Notes: generated from the sequence alone by a model not told the origin. A stretch of DNA of 64,000 bases from Myceligenerans pegani (GCF_014892515.1 NZ_JADBGR010000095.1:1-64000); one strand, 5' to 3'. Positions 15,937 to 24,842 are shown, numbered from the stretch's first letter. Numbers and translations are program-made.

Positions 15937-16350
15937 ATGAGCACCACCCCGTCCGCCCTGTTCGTCTGCGTCCACAACGCGGGCCGTTCCCAGATGGCCG
16001 CGGGATTCCTGCGCGAGCTGTCCGGCGGCGCCGTGGAGGTTCGCTCGGCCGGTTCCGAACCCGCCGAGCAGATCAATCCCGTGGCCGTCGACGCCATGCT
16101 GGAGAAGGGCATCGACATCCGCGCCGAGCGACCCAAGGTCCTGACCACCGACGCCGTGCAGGCGTCCGACGTCGTCATCACCATGGGCTGCGGCGACGCC
16201 TGCCCGATCTTCCCCGGCAAGCGCTACGAGGACTGGGCGCTCGAGGACCCGGCGGGCCAGGGAATCGAGGCGGTGCGGCCGATCCGCGACGAGATCGAGA
16301 AGCGCGTACGGTCCCTCATCGCCGAACTGGGCGTGGAGGCCGTGGCCTGA
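15937..16350 (+). CDS. arsC: Arsenate reductase, LMW-phosphatase type
   Basis: A 137-residue arsenate reductase that reduces As(V) to As(III), probably through a mycothiol adduct as in Corynebacterium ArsC1. The active-site loop CVHNAGRS starts at Cys11 and the C-terminal MGCGDACPIFPGKRYEDWALEDP carries the Asp of the phosphatase fold. It is about 45 percent identical by eye to the C-terminal part of the upstream fusion, so the operon has two reductases. It overlaps the next gene by one base (TGATG), indicating coupled translation. Confidence 0.93.
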   Translation: MSTTPSALFVCVHNAGRSQMAAGFLRELSGGAVEVRSAGSEPAEQINPVAVDAMLEKGIDIRAERPKVLTTDAVQASDVVITMGCGDACPIFPGKRYEDWALEDPAGQGIEAVRPIRDEIEKRVRSLIAELGVEAVA

Positions 16351-17297
16351 TGTCGGGCACGACGGCGGTCGAGGCCGGGACCGAAGGAGACGTGCCGGAG
16401 GGCGCGGGGCCGGGGGACCACTCGGGAAGGGGGGTGCGGTCCGATGCCCCGGCGGCCCTCGCTCCCGGCGAGGACGCCGTACCGGGCGTGAAGCACCGTG
16501 AACGCGTTGCCGGGACGACGGCCGGGCAGGTCGAGGAACTCGCGCTGTGGCGCCGCGCCGTCGCCGAGGGCCTCGGCACCTGCCTCCTGGTCACGGTGGT
16601 GGTGGGCTCCGGGATCATGGCGCAGCAGCTGTCGGACGACGTCGGGCTGCAACTGCTGGAGAACAGCCTGGCCACGACGCTCGGGCTGGCGGTGCTGATC
16701 GCCGTGCTCGGGCCCGTGAGCGGAGCGCACCTCAATCCGGTGGTGACGCTGGTGGACTGGTTCACGGGACGCGGTGCGGCGTCGCGGACCGACTCCGGGA
16801 ACGATCCCCGCACCACCCCCCGGAAGGGAGGCGGGACGGAGGACGCTCGCCCGCCCGGCCGGCTCGCCGTCGTCGGGACCTACGTCGCGGCCCAGATCGC
16901 GGGCGGGATCGCCGGCGCCGTCCTGGCGAACGCCATGTTCGTCGCACCCACCGCGCTCGCCACGACCGACCGGGCCACGGCGCCGCACCTGCTCGCCGAG
17001 GTCGTCGCCACCGCCGGGCTCGTCCTGGTCGTCCTGGGCCTGCTGCGGTCCGGGCGGGAGGCCTGGGTGCCCGCCGCCGTCGGGTCGTACATCGGCGCGG
17101 CGTACTGGTTCACGTCGTCGACGTCGTTCGCGAACCCCGCGGTGACGGTGGGCCGCATGTTCAGCGACACCTTCGCGGGGATCGCGCCGGGTTCGGTGCT
17201 CCCGTTCGTCGCCGCGCAACTCGTCGGCGGCGCGCTCGCGGTGGGGTTGGCGGCGGTGCTGTTTCCCCGCGCTCGCCAGGAACAGCTCCCCGCCTGA
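16350..17297 (+). CDS. Aquaporin-type channel in ars operon
   Basis: A 315-residue MIP-family channel. The two half-helix motifs are HLNPVVTL (NPV in place of NPA) and FANPAVTVGRMFSDTFAGIAP. The first about 55 residues are polar, and about 30 extra residues (residues 140-170) sit in one loop. In arsenic operons such channels (AqpS type) let arsenite made by ArsC leave the cell down its gradient, in place of an ArsB or Acr3 pump, neither of which is encoded here. The start overlaps the arsC stop. A start nearer the first helix is possible but has no clear ribosome site. Confidence 0.88.
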   Translation: MSGTTAVEAGTEGDVPEGAGPGDHSGRGVRSDAPAALAPGEDAVPGVKHRERVAGTTAGQVEELALWRRAVAEGLGTCLLVTVVVGSGIMAQQLSDDVGLQLLENSLATTLGLAVLIAVLGPVSGAHLNPVVTLVDWFTGRGAASRTDSGNDPRTTPRKGGGTEDARPPGRLAVVGTYVAAQIAGGIAGAVLANAMFVAPTALATTDRATAPHLLAEVVATAGLVLVVLGLLRSGREAWVPAAVGSYIGAAYWFTSSTSFANPAVTVGRMFSDTFAGIAPGSVLPFVAAQLVGGALAVGLAAVLFPRARQEQLPA

Positions 17298-17372
17298 GGT
17301 TGCGCGCCCACGGCCCGGCCCACTGCCGGTGCCGCTTCCCGGCGTGAGCTGGTCGGCCCAGGACCGCCCCCG

Positions 17373-18824
17373 TCAGTCGGACGAGCGGCCGTGGGCGAAG
17401 CCGGTGGCGAATCCGAGCTCACGACGCTCCGGCGGGGCGCCGATCGTGACGGGCTGCGGCGCCGACGGGACGCCGCAGCAGGCGTCGGCCCCCGTGAGCG
17501 CCGCCGCGAGCGCGTCCGCCGGGACCGTACCGTCGTCGTCGGCCTGCAGGGCGAGGTTCGAGGAGCAGACGCCCGTCTCCGGGAGCTGGAGCTGCACCTC
17601 GTCGGCGGCGGCGCGGTCCCCGGCAAGCGCCGCCGCGATCGATCGGACCTGCTCATAGCCGGTGGCCAGCAGGAACGTCGGGGCGCGGCCGTAGGACTTC
17701 ATGCCCACGAGGTAGAAACCGTCGTCGGGGTGGGCGAGCTCGGCCTCACCGTGCGGCGGGACGGTGCCGCAGGAGTGGTGGTTCGGGTCGATGAGCGGCG
17801 CGATCCTGCTCGGCGCCTCGACGACGGGGTCCAGGTCGAGGCGCACCTCTCGCAACATGCCGAGCTCGGGCCGGAACCCGGTGGCGGCCGCGATGGTGTC
17901 GACGGCCAGGTCGAGCGGACCGTCGACGCCGTCACGTCGCCCGGATCCGACGACCCGGACGGCCTCGCCGTCGAGGGGGGACAGCGCCTCGATGGCCACG
18001 CGCGTGACGAGAGCGACGTGGCCGGCCTCGACCGCGTCGCGCAGGCGGGTGCCGAGCAGGCCGCGCGCCGGGAGCTGGTCGTCGGAACCCCCGCCGTAGA
18101 GTCGCCGTGGGGAACCGCCGCGGATGGCCCAGGTGATCCGGGTGCCCGGCTCCTGCTCGGCCAGCTCGACGAGGCTGAGCAGGGTGTTCGCGGCGGAGTG
18201 GCCCATCCCGACCACGAGGGCGTGGCGCCCGGCGAAGCGGTGCCGGTCCCGGCCGAGCACGTCCGGGAGCGGGCCGGCCAGGAACGCGGCGGCGTCGGCC
18301 TCGCCGGCCGCCGGCAGGCCGGACGTACCCAGCGGGTTGGGCGTCGCATAGGTGCCGGACGCGTCGATCACGGCCCGGGCGAGGACGTCACCGGCGTCGG
18401 TCCGTACGAGCCAGGGCCTGCGCTCGCGGCCGAGCGAGCGCGTCCGGTCGGCGCCCTGGCGTGCGACGGCGGTCACCCGGGCACCGAAGCGCACACGGTC
18501 GCCCAGTGCTTCCGCGAGCGGCACGAGGTAGCGCTCGACGAGGTCGGCGCCGGTGGGCAGGGCGTCGGGATCCGGCTCGACCCAGCCGCCCGGCGTCGTG
18601 TCGGTGGAGACGAGCAGGCGGCGGGCGGCCGCATCGATGTCGAAGCGCCAGGGCGAGAAGAGGCGGACGTGACCCCAGTCGGCCACGGCGGCGCCCGGGC
18701 CGCTACCCGCCTCCAGGACGAGTGGTTCGAGTCCGCGCTCCAGCAGGTGGGCCGCGGCGGCGAGCCCGGTCGGCCCGGCCCCGATGACGACGACGGGAAG
18801 CTCCTCGCGGGGCGTCTCGGTCAT
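17373..18824 (-). CDS. Flavoprotein monooxygenase, ArsO-like
   Basis: A 483-residue FAD/NAD(P)-dependent oxidoreductase. The FAD Rossmann motif is VVIGAGPTGLAAAAHLLERG (about residues 11-30) and a second dinucleotide motif is ALVVGMGHSAANTLLSL near 195. Flavoproteins of this kind (ArsO) recur in actinobacterial arsenic operons, and this one is convergent with the ars operon. The C-terminus is Cys-containing (GVCSSNLAL, GADACCGVPS), which could bind arsenic; that is inference. The ATG follows AAAGGAGCGGAC. An inverted repeat at 18838 just upstream could be an ArsR site. Confidence 0.82.
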   Translation of the reverse strand: MTETPREELPVVVIGAGPTGLAAAAHLLERGLEPLVLEAGSGPGAAVADWGHVRLFSPWRFDIDAAARRLLVSTDTTPGGWVEPDPDALPTGADLVERYLVPLAEALGDRVRFGARVTAVARQGADRTRSLGRERRPWLVRTDAGDVLARAVIDASGTYATPNPLGTSGLPAAGEADAAAFLAGPLPDVLGRDRHRFAGRHALVVGMGHSAANTLLSLVELAEQEPGTRITWAIRGGSPRRLYGGGSDDQLPARGLLGTRLRDAVEAGHVALVTRVAIEALSPLDGEAVRVVGSGRRDGVDGPLDLAVDTIAAATGFRPELGMLREVRLDLDPVVEAPSRIAPLIDPNHHSCGTVPPHGEAELAHPDDGFYLVGMKSYGRAPTFLLATGYEQVRSIAAALAGDRAAADEVQLQLPETGVCSSNLALQADDDGTVPADALAAALTGADACCGVPSAPQPVTIGAPPERRELGFATGFAHGRSSD

Positions 18825-18837
18825 GTCCGCTCCTTTG

Positions 18838-18853
18838 ATCGAAATTGGTCGAT
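18838..18853 (-). promoter_or_regulatory. Candidate ArsR site before flavoprotein gene
   Basis: ATCGA-AATTGG-TCGAT, a perfect 5-bp inverted repeat with 6-base spacer, begins 14 bases upstream of the flavoprotein start. It resembles ArsR half-sites of the ATCAA/TTGAT kind only loosely. Confidence 0.35.
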
Positions 18854-18978
18854 GGACGCGGTGACAACATATCCACAAACTTCGATGCGTCGCAAGATGG
18901 TGGCACCGCGTCGTCCCGAGCCTCCTGGCGAGAATGTCAGACACCCGAGGCATGCTGGTCGGGACGAAGGGAGTCATC

Positions 18979-19710
18979 ATGTCCGAGACACAGCAGGCAG
19001 GGATCGCCCGGATGGGTTCGGTCGTCCTCGACGTACCGGACCTGGCCGCGTCCGCGCGGTTCTGGACCGCCATGACCGGCGGGGAGATCCTGTCGCAGGA
19101 CGACGAGTGGGTGTCGACCCGCACGTCGGACGGCTGGGGTCTGCACTTCCAGCACGCGCCCGACCTGATCCCGCCCGACTGGCCGGGGCAGGACCGTCCG
19201 CAGCAGCTCCACCTCGATCTCCGCACGCCCGACGTCGCCGCGGCGAGCCGCGAGGCCGTCGAGCGCGGGGCCACGGTGCTGCGGGAGAACGAGGAGTGGA
19301 CCACGCTCACCGACCCGGCCGGTCATCCGTTCGACCTCTGCGTCGCCGAGGACAACCCCGGCACGACCGTCATGGGCCTGACCTTCGACGTCCCGGACTC
19401 GCACGCCGCCGCGCAGTTCTGGTCGGCGCTCATCGGCGAGCCGGTCCTCTACGACCAGGACGGGATGGCCATGACCGGTGGCGATCGGCCGCTGCTGTTC
19501 CAGCAGGTGGAGAACTACACCGCGCCCGCCTGGCCGGATCCCGCGCGGCCGCAGCAGGGCCACCTGGACGTGTTCGTGGACGACCTCGACGCCGCCGAGG
19601 AGGCCACTCTGGCGCTCGGTGCGACCCGGCTGCCGGGCCAGGGCGAGACGTTCCGGGTCTTCGCCGACCCGGCCGGCCACCCGTTCTGCCTCTGCCTCAA
19701 CGAGGAGTGA
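18979..19710 (+). CDS. Two-domain VOC (glyoxalase-like) protein
   Basis: A 243-residue protein made of two glyoxalase/bleomycin-resistance-type VOC domains (about residues 8-122 and 126-243). Each ends with a matching TDPAGHPFDLCVAED or ADPAGHPFCLCLNEE motif, so it arose by duplication. Metal ligand positions are not fully clear and the substrate is unknown. The ATG follows GAAGGGAGTCATC. It is divergent from the ArsO-like gene; there is no ArsI-type Cys pair, so an organoarsenical lyase role is not supported. Confidence 0.85.
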   Translation: MSETQQAGIARMGSVVLDVPDLAASARFWTAMTGGEILSQDDEWVSTRTSDGWGLHFQHAPDLIPPDWPGQDRPQQLHLDLRTPDVAAASREAVERGATVLRENEEWTTLTDPAGHPFDLCVAEDNPGTTVMGLTFDVPDSHAAAQFWSALIGEPVLYDQDGMAMTGGDRPLLFQQVENYTAPAWPDPARPQQGHLDVFVDDLDAAEEATLALGATRLPGQGETFRVFADPAGHPFCLCLNEE

Positions 19711-19744
19711 CACGACCCGAACGAAGAGTGACGCTGCGTGGCCT

Positions 19745-20500
19745 CTATTTCGCCGTTGCCTGGACGTAGGTGAGGCGGCCCATGGACCAGTCCTCGTGGG
19801 CGATCTCGCGGGCGTTCTCCAGGCCGGCGTCGGTGAGGAGGCGCGGGATGCCGTCGTCGAGGTTGGCGACGACCACCCGGCTCGTCGCGCTCCGTCGGCG
19901 GAGCGGGGCGGTCAGGTGGTTCCACAGGTGAGCGAGGCCGCCGCCGTGGCCGGCACCACCGTGGTGGGCATCGCCGTGGCCGGCATCAGCGTGGTCACCG
20001 CCCAGGTCGAGGATCGTGACCTTCCCGCCCGGACGAAGGACCCGCGCCACCTCGCGGGCGAACACCGGACGCTCGTCGTCGGGCACATGGTGCAGGGCCA
20101 TGGAGGAAATGACGTGGTCCACGGTGCCGTCGTCGGCCGGGAGCCGGTCGGCGAAGCCACGCACCAGCGTGCCCTTGCGCCGGGCCCGGCGCAGCTTCCG
20201 GGCGGCGAGCTCCAGCGCCTGAACGTCCGGGTCCAGCCCGGTGACCACCGCACCGGGGGCGACGTCGAGCACCGCGAGGAGAAGGCTGCCGGTGCCGCAG
20301 CCGACGTCGAGCACCGACTCGCCGTCGCGGATGCCGGCCAGCTCGACCGTCCGCGCGTACCGGCGGCGCATCCCGAGCATGCGGACGGTGACGTCGAAGA
20401 ACGGTGTCAGCCAGCTCTTTCCCATCCCGGGCAGGAACTCCCGGCCCTCCGTCCCCGGATCGGTGTCGTCGATGATGCGAACGTCGGGTGGGGTACTCAT
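19745..20500 (-). CDS. SAM-dependent class I methyltransferase
   Basis: A 251-residue cytosolic methyltransferase. The SAM-binding motif is VLDVGCGTGSLLLAV (about residues 64-78), with motif II ADRLPADDGTVDHVISSMALHHV and post-motif VLRPGGKVTILDLGG. A His/Gly/Asp-rich insert follows (GGDHADAGHGDAHHGGAGHGGG), which may bind metal or be a simple linker. It resembles UbiE/arsenite-methyltransferase-like proteins in fold, but the ArsM cysteines are missing. The ATG follows ACGGAGGAAGCACC. It is divergent from an AraC-type regulator 100 bases away, its probable controller. Confidence 0.82.
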   Translation of the reverse strand: MSTPPDVRIIDDTDPGTEGREFLPGMGKSWLTPFFDVTVRMLGMRRRYARTVELAGIRDGESVLDVGCGTGSLLLAVLDVAPGAVVTGLDPDVQALELAARKLRRARRKGTLVRGFADRLPADDGTVDHVISSMALHHVPDDERPVFAREVARVLRPGGKVTILDLGGDHADAGHGDAHHGGAGHGGGLAHLWNHLTAPLRRRSATSRVVVANLDDGIPRLLTDAGLENAREIAHEDWSMGRLTYVQATAK

Positions 20501-20600
20501 GGTGCTTCCTCCGTAGCGGCGGCGTGACAGTCCTGGAATGCTTCCTGGTGGACAGGATCGGCCGCCGCCGGGCGGCACGGCAGGACGGAACTTCGGCGGT

Positions 20601-21749
20601 ATGGGAGATTCCTCGGGCGTCGGACCGGAGGCCCGTGCGGACGACGACGGCGCGCGCCCCGCACGCCGCGCCCGCCTGCGCCGGGTGCGCTCCGACGGCA
20701 CCCCGGTGTACGGCCACGACGCCCGCCCCGGGCTCCCGCCGATCGGCATCGTGCGCCTGCATGCCGACAGCCACCAGACCGGCGGGCACCGAGCCGACAG
20801 CCACGAGACCGGCGAGCGCCGAACCGACGGGCTCGGGGGCGCCGCATTTCCCCACCGCCCCCACGTCCACGACTTCCACGTCCTGCTGTACGTTCACCGA
20901 GGCAACGGCAGCGTCCGGATCGACGGCGCGACGCATGCCCTCCACGACGGCGACGTGTTCGGCGTCGCCCCGGGCCGGACCGTCGAGCCGGGCGAGCCGC
21001 TCGAGTCGGGTGACGATCTCGCCTGGGCGGTGCACTTCCTGCCGGACGTGATCCCCGCTCTGGCCTCCGTCTCGCCGCTCGCCTGGGACCACCATCCGCT
21101 GTTGCGGATCTTCTCGCCGGCCGGCGCGGTTGCCTCGCCTCCCTCGCCCGACCCGTCGCGGCAGGACCAGGACGGCGCGGCGGGCGCGAAAGGCGCGGAA
21201 GGCGCGCGCGATCCTGCGGGCGGGATCGCCTCGGTGCCCGGCCCCGAGCGAGAACGCTGGCTCGGCTGGTTCGAGGATCTCGTCGAGGAGACCGGGCACC
21301 CCGAACGCACCGGTGCGCCGGACGCGATGGTGGCCGGGCTGACCCGCCTCCTCGTGGCCGCCGCGCGACTGGCGCCCGGGCCGTCGATCGTGCCCGACCC
21401 CCTCGTCGTGCGGGTGTTCGAGCAGGTGGAGAACATGTTCCGCGACCCCGTGTCGGCGGGGGACGTGGCACGTGAGCTCGGCTACACGCCGGGACATCTG
21501 ACGACCGTGGTCCGCGAGCGTTCGGGACGGACCGTGGGCGAGTGGCTCGCCGAGCGCCGCCTCACCGAGGCGCGGCGTCTGCTCCTGGAGACGGACCTGC
21601 CGCTCGGCGCCGTCGCCGCCCGGACGGGGCTGGCGGACGGCGCATACCTCGGCAGGCGCTTCCGGCGCCGCTACGGCACGAGTCCGGACAGGTGGCGCCG
21701 GGAGCGGCGGGCGGACATCGCGTCCGCACCACCGCCAGGAACGCCCTGA
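20601..21749 (+). CDS. AraC-family transcriptional regulator
   Basis: A 382-residue regulator with an N-terminal cupin sensing domain (about residues 75-150, HDFHVLLYVHRGNGSVRIDG and HDGDVFGVAPG) and a C-terminal AraC double helix-turn-helix (about 280-370, SAGDVARELGYTPGHLTTVVRERSGRTVGEWL and GLADGAYLGRRFRRRYGTSPDRWRRE). A low-complexity stretch near residue 190 is Pro/Asp/Gln-rich. The ATG at 20601 is the first Met before conserved sequence, with only a weak GGCGG site. It probably controls the divergent methyltransferase gene and itself. Confidence 0.85.
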   Translation: MGDSSGVGPEARADDDGARPARRARLRRVRSDGTPVYGHDARPGLPPIGIVRLHADSHQTGGHRADSHETGERRTDGLGGAAFPHRPHVHDFHVLLYVHRGNGSVRIDGATHALHDGDVFGVAPGRTVEPGEPLESGDDLAWAVHFLPDVIPALASVSPLAWDHHPLLRIFSPAGAVASPPSPDPSRQDQDGAAGAKGAEGARDPAGGIASVPGPERERWLGWFEDLVEETGHPERTGAPDAMVAGLTRLLVAAARLAPGPSIVPDPLVVRVFEQVENMFRDPVSAGDVARELGYTPGHLTTVVRERSGRTVGEWLAERRLTEARRLLLETDLPLGAVAARTGLADGAYLGRRFRRRYGTSPDRWRRERRADIASAPPPGTP

Positions 21750-21768
21750 CCCGCACCCCGGTGCGGGT
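21749..21768 (+). terminator. Terminator after AraC regulator
   Basis: 9-bp perfect stem (ACCCGCACC / GGTGCGGGT) with a 2-base loop that begins at the last base of the stop codon. Confidence 0.55.
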
Positions 21769-21847
21769 GTGAGCGACCTGGACGACGTGGGAACCAGAGC
21801 TCAGGCAGCACCCGCGGCCTGAAGCCCGGACGCCCGAGAAAGGCGAT

Positions 21848-21877
21848 GTCCGGGAACCCCGCACGGAGTTCCCGGAC
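21848..21877 (-). terminator. Terminator of alpha-CTD-like gene
   Basis: 10-bp perfect stem (GTCCGGGAAC / GTTCCCGGAC) with a 10-base loop, directly beyond the stop of the leftward gene at 21880. Together with 21749-21768 it separates two convergent genes. Confidence 0.6.
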
Positions 21878-21879
21878 AG

Positions 21880-22323
21880 TCAGTCCGTGGTCGCGCCGCT
21901 CATCGTCGCTGCCAGGGACTCCTCCACGAGCGCCGTGAAGATCCCCTCGAGGACCCGCGGCCCCACCGACCAGGAGGTGAGCAGCTCCGTAACCGTGACG
22001 GTGCCCAGGTCGCTCGCGGTCTCGAGGCCGTGGCGCCGGAGCACGTTCCGCTGACGCGACGGGAGGTCCAGGTTGTTGAGGTTCAGTTCGCCGGGGAGGC
22101 GGGGGAACACCGATCCGATGTGGCTGGTCGGCCGGTGCTGGATCGCCAGCTTGGCCACCTCCAGGGCGACCGCGGGCACCTCCGACTCGGGAGTGGCGGC
22201 GATCGGCTCGGACCAGCGGGGATCGGGCTGGTTGGCGTCGAGGCCGGCGACGCCGACGAGCCAGGGGAACGCGTCCGTCCACAGCAGGGTGGGCGGCGTC
22301 TCGGGCGCTGCTGCTTCAGTCAT
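21880..22323 (-). CDS. Orphan alpha-CTD-like HhH protein
   Basis: A 147-residue protein of unknown function. The C-terminal half (LDLPSRQRNVLRRHGLETASDLGTVTVTELLTSWSVGPRVLEGIFTAL) has the helix-hairpin-helix spacing of the RNA polymerase alpha-subunit C-terminal domain, including the Arg-Asn and Gly-x-x-x-Leu positions, which in alpha contact UP-element DNA. The N-terminal half is rich in Pro and Trp and is not recognised. It could bind DNA as a small regulator, or be the N-terminal remnant of a larger actinobacterial protein with such a domain. It stands alone between terminators and a palindromic region. Confidence 0.7.
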   Translation of the reverse strand: MTEAAAPETPPTLLWTDAFPWLVGVAGLDANQPDPRWSEPIAATPESEVPAVALEVAKLAIQHRPTSHIGSVFPRLPGELNLNNLDLPSRQRNVLRRHGLETASDLGTVTVTELLTSWSVGPRVLEGIFTALVEESLAATMSGATTD

Positions 22324-22403
22324 TCAGGTTCCTGGGCGCAATCTCGCATCGTCGGTCGGTGGTTCTAGCATCCCCAACCTCACCAGGTTATCCGGCGATG
22401 CGA

Positions 22404-22447
22404 CACGAAAATCGTGGAACTTCACCCACTCCGAGCGGGTGAAGTTC
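22404..22447. promoter_or_regulatory. Two adjacent perfect palindromes
   Basis: CACGAAAATCGTG (22404-22416) directly abuts an 11-bp perfect inverted repeat GAACTTCACCC-N9-GGGTGAAGTTC (22417-22447). The pair lies between the leftward ABC importer and the promoter of the alpha-CTD-like gene. Read leftward, the second hairpin then GATTTTCGTG could end the ABC operon; the first looks more like an operator. Confidence 0.5.
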
Positions 22448-22510
22448 TCAATGGTGCCCGACCTGGAGCGCCGCACCGCCGGATCGTCCGCGCCGCCGAC
22501 GCTCCGTCCG

Positions 22511-23401
22511 TCACTCCATCGGGTGCAGCAGCCGGTGCAGGAACTGCCGCGTGCGCTCCCTGCGCGGCTCGCGGAACATCCGCTCGGGGTTCCCTCGCTC
22601 GACGACGACGCCGCCGTCGAGGAACAGCACCTCGTCGGCCACGGCCCGGGCGAACTGCAGCTCGTGGGTGACGACCACCATGGTCCAGCCCTCGTCCGCC
22701 AGCTCCTTCATCACCGCCAGCACCTCACCGACGAGCTCGGGATCGAGGGCCGACGTCGGCTCGTCGAACAGCAGCAGCTCCGGCCGCAGCGCGAGGGCGC
22801 GGACGATGCCGACCCGCTGCTGCTGTCCTCCGGACAGCTCGTGCGGGTAGGCGTCACGCTTCTCGGCCAGCCCGACCCGCTCCAGGAGCTCCGTGGCACG
22901 CCAGGTGGCCTCGGCACGCGGCACGCGCTGCACCTGGACGGGTCCCTCGATGACGTTCTGCAGCACCGTGCGGTGCGGGAACAGGTTGTGCTGCTGGAAC
23001 ACCATCGCCGAGCGGTCGCGGAGCGCGAATCGCTGCTGCTTGGTGATCTTCCGGGAGAAGTCGAGCGTCAGTGGTTCGCCCGCGGGCGACTCGGCGTCCG
23101 GGACGCCTCTCCGAACCTGTCGCCGCGACGGCGCGGCGGTGATGGTTCCGGCGTCAGGCATCGCCAGGCCGTTGAGCGAGCGCAGCACCGTCGTCTTGCC
23201 GGATCCGGAGGGCCCGATCAGCGCGGTGACGCTGCCCCGGCGCACCTCGAGGTCGATGCCCCGCAGCACGTGGTTGTCCCCGAAGGTCTTGTGCAGTCCG
23301 CGCACGGTGAGGAGGGGCGTGCCACGCCGGGCACGGTCCTCGGGCTCCAGCACGTCGCCGGGCCCCTCCGGCCCGGCACCGGTTGCGTCAGTGGGCGACA
23401 T
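22511..23401 (-). CDS. Polar amino-acid ABC importer ATPase
   Basis: A 296-residue ATPase of the GlnQ/TcyN type that powers uptake of a polar amino acid or cystine. Walker A is GPSGSGKTT (about residues 64-72), the signature LSGGQQQRV near 195, Walker [15 protein letters not shown] near 215, and the switch His in [11 protein letters not shown]. About 30 residues precede the domain and about 35 are inserted after the first strand ([15 protein letters not shown]). It overlaps the permease gene by 14 bases, so translation is coupled. Confidence 0.9.
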   Translation of the reverse strand: MSPTDATGAGPEGPGDVLEPEDRARRGTPLLTVRGLHKTFGDNHVLRGIDLEVRRGSVTALIGPSGSGKTTVLRSLNGLAMPDAGTITAAPSRRQVRRGVPDAESPAGEPLTLDFSRKITKQQRFALRDRSAMVFQQHNLFPHRTVLQNVIEGPVQVQRVPRAEATWRATELLERVGLAEKRDAYPHELSGGQQQRVGIVRALALRPELLLFDEPTSALDPELVGEVLAVMKELADEGWTMVVVTHELQFARAVADEVLFLDGGVVVERGNPERMFREPRRERTRQFLHRLLHPME

Positions 23402-24050
23402 AGCGGTCCAGCCTCTTCTCGAGCGCGCTCTGCCCGGCCGCGAGGGCGGTGCAGAAGATCCAGTAGATCAGTGCCGCCTCGAGGTAGAGCAAGAGGATCT
23501 GGTCGGGGTTGCCGGCGGCGATCTCCTGCGCCTTGCGGAACTCCTCGGTCACCAGGATGGTCGAGGCCAGTGACGTGTCCTTGACCAGCGAGATGAACGT
23601 GTTCGACAGCGGCGGCACCGATACCCGCGCCGCCTGGGGCAGCACGATCCGCCGCAGGGTCCGTGCGGTCCCCATGCCGACCGTGTACCCGGCCTCCCAC
23701 TGGCCGCGCGGCACGGAGAGGATCGCGGCCCGCACGATCTCGGCGGCGTAGCCACCGACGTTCAGCGAGAACGCGACGATGGCGCTCGGCCACGGGTCGA
23801 TGACGACGCCCAGGTTCGGCAGGCCGTAGAACACGATGAAGAGCTGCACCAGCAGCGGCGTGCCGCGGATGACCGACACGTAGGCCGTGCCGATCCAGGC
23901 CAGGATCACGTTCGGCGACAGCCGCAGCAGCGCCACGAACAGCGCGATCACCAGGCCGATCGCGAACGAGACGAGCGTCAGCGGGATCGTTCCGGTCAGC
24001 CCGCCGGACAGGATGGGCCAGAACGCGTTCCGGGCGAGTTCCCAGTCCAC
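23388..24050 (-). CDS. Polar amino-acid ABC importer permease
   Basis: A 220-residue inner-membrane permease of the HisM/GlnP type. It has about five hydrophobic segments and the EAA loop [39 protein letters not shown]. It starts with GTG at 24050, immediately after the stop of the binding-protein gene, and ends inside the ATPase gene. The three genes form one operon: binding protein, permease, ATPase. Confidence 0.9.
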   Translation of the reverse strand: MDWELARNAFWPILSGGLTGTIPLTLVSFAIGLVIALFVALLRLSPNVILAWIGTAYVSVIRGTPLLVQLFIVFYGLPNLGVVIDPWPSAIVAFSLNVGGYAAEIVRAAILSVPRGQWEAGYTVGMGTARTLRRIVLPQAARVSVPPLSNTFISLVKDTSLASTILVTEEFRKAQEIAAGNPDQILLLYLEAALIYWIFCTALAAGQSALEKRLDRYVAH

Positions 24051-24842
24051 TTACTCGGAGACGTCGTCGCCGAAGTACTTCTCGCTGAGCTCGGCGAGCG
24101 TGCCCTCCGCACGCAGTTCCTCCAGGGCGCCGGTGATCTCCTCGGCGAGCGCCTCACGCTCCGGCGTCACCACGAACGCCGACTCGGACGTCTCGTCCGT
24201 CTCCGCCGCGATCTTGAGGCCGGAGTCCGCGTTCTCGTTCACGTAGTCGAGGTAGGTGAGCGTGTCGTTGATCGTGGCGTCCACCCGCCCGTTCCGCAGG
24301 AGGGAGATGGACTGTGCCCAGCCCTCGACGTTCTCGATCTCCGCGCCCGACTCCTCGGCGAGGTCGCGCCAGTTGCTCGTCAGCGACTGCGCCGTCGTCT
24401 TGCCCTCCAGGTCGTCGAACGAGCTGATGTCGTCGTTGTCCTCCGTGACGACGATCGCCCCGCGCGACACGGTGTAGGGCGCGCTGAACGCGTACTGCTC
24501 CTCGCGCTCCGGAGTGATCGTGACCTGGTTGGCGATCGTGTCGAACCGGCCCGCGTCGAGTCCGGCGAAGATGGCGTCCCACTGCGTCTCGGCGAACTCG
24601 GTCTCGAGGCCGAGCTTCTCGGCGACGGCCTCCGCCACCTCCACGTCGTACCCCACGAGCTCGCCCGAGTCGTCGTGGTAGCTGAAGGGCCGATAGGTGC
24701 CCTCGGTCGCGACGGTCAGCGTGCCACCGCGGACCAGCCCGAGGCCGTCGTCGTCGCCGGTGTCGCCGGACGAGCACGCGCCGAGTGCCAGGAGGGCGGC
24801 CGAGGCGGCTGCGACTGTGGCGAGTGCGCGGGTGCGGGTCAT
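24051..24842 (-). CDS. Amino-acid ABC binding lipoprotein
   Basis: A 263-residue family 3 solute-binding lipoprotein. The signal peptide ends in the lipobox LGAC, giving a lipid-anchored Cys at about residue 23. The family core is GGTLTVATEGTYRPFSYHDDSGELVGYDVEVAEAVAEKLGLE and FDTIANQVTITPEREEQYAFSAPY, close to cystine and general polar amino-acid receptors. The start at 24842 follows GAAAGG. It is the first gene of the importer operon and divergent from the amidohydrolase. Confidence 0.9.
   Translation of the reverse strand: MTRTRALATVAAASAALLALGACSSGDTGDDDGLGLVRGGTLTVATEGTYRPFSYHDDSGELVGYDVEVAEAVAEKLGLETEFAETQWDAIFAGLDAGRFDTIANQVTITPEREEQYAFSAPYTVSRGAIVVTEDNDDISSFDDLEGKTTAQSLTSNWRDLAEESGAEIENVEGWAQSISLLRNGRVDATINDTLTYLDYVNENADSGLKIAAETDETSESAFVVTPEREALAEEITGALEELRAEGTLAELSEKYFGDDVSE

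Noticed and set aside
18979-19710. ArsI-type organoarsenical lyase
   Set aside because: It is a VOC protein near ars genes, but it lacks the vicinal Cys pair expected for ArsI and has a two-domain glyoxalase-like layout.
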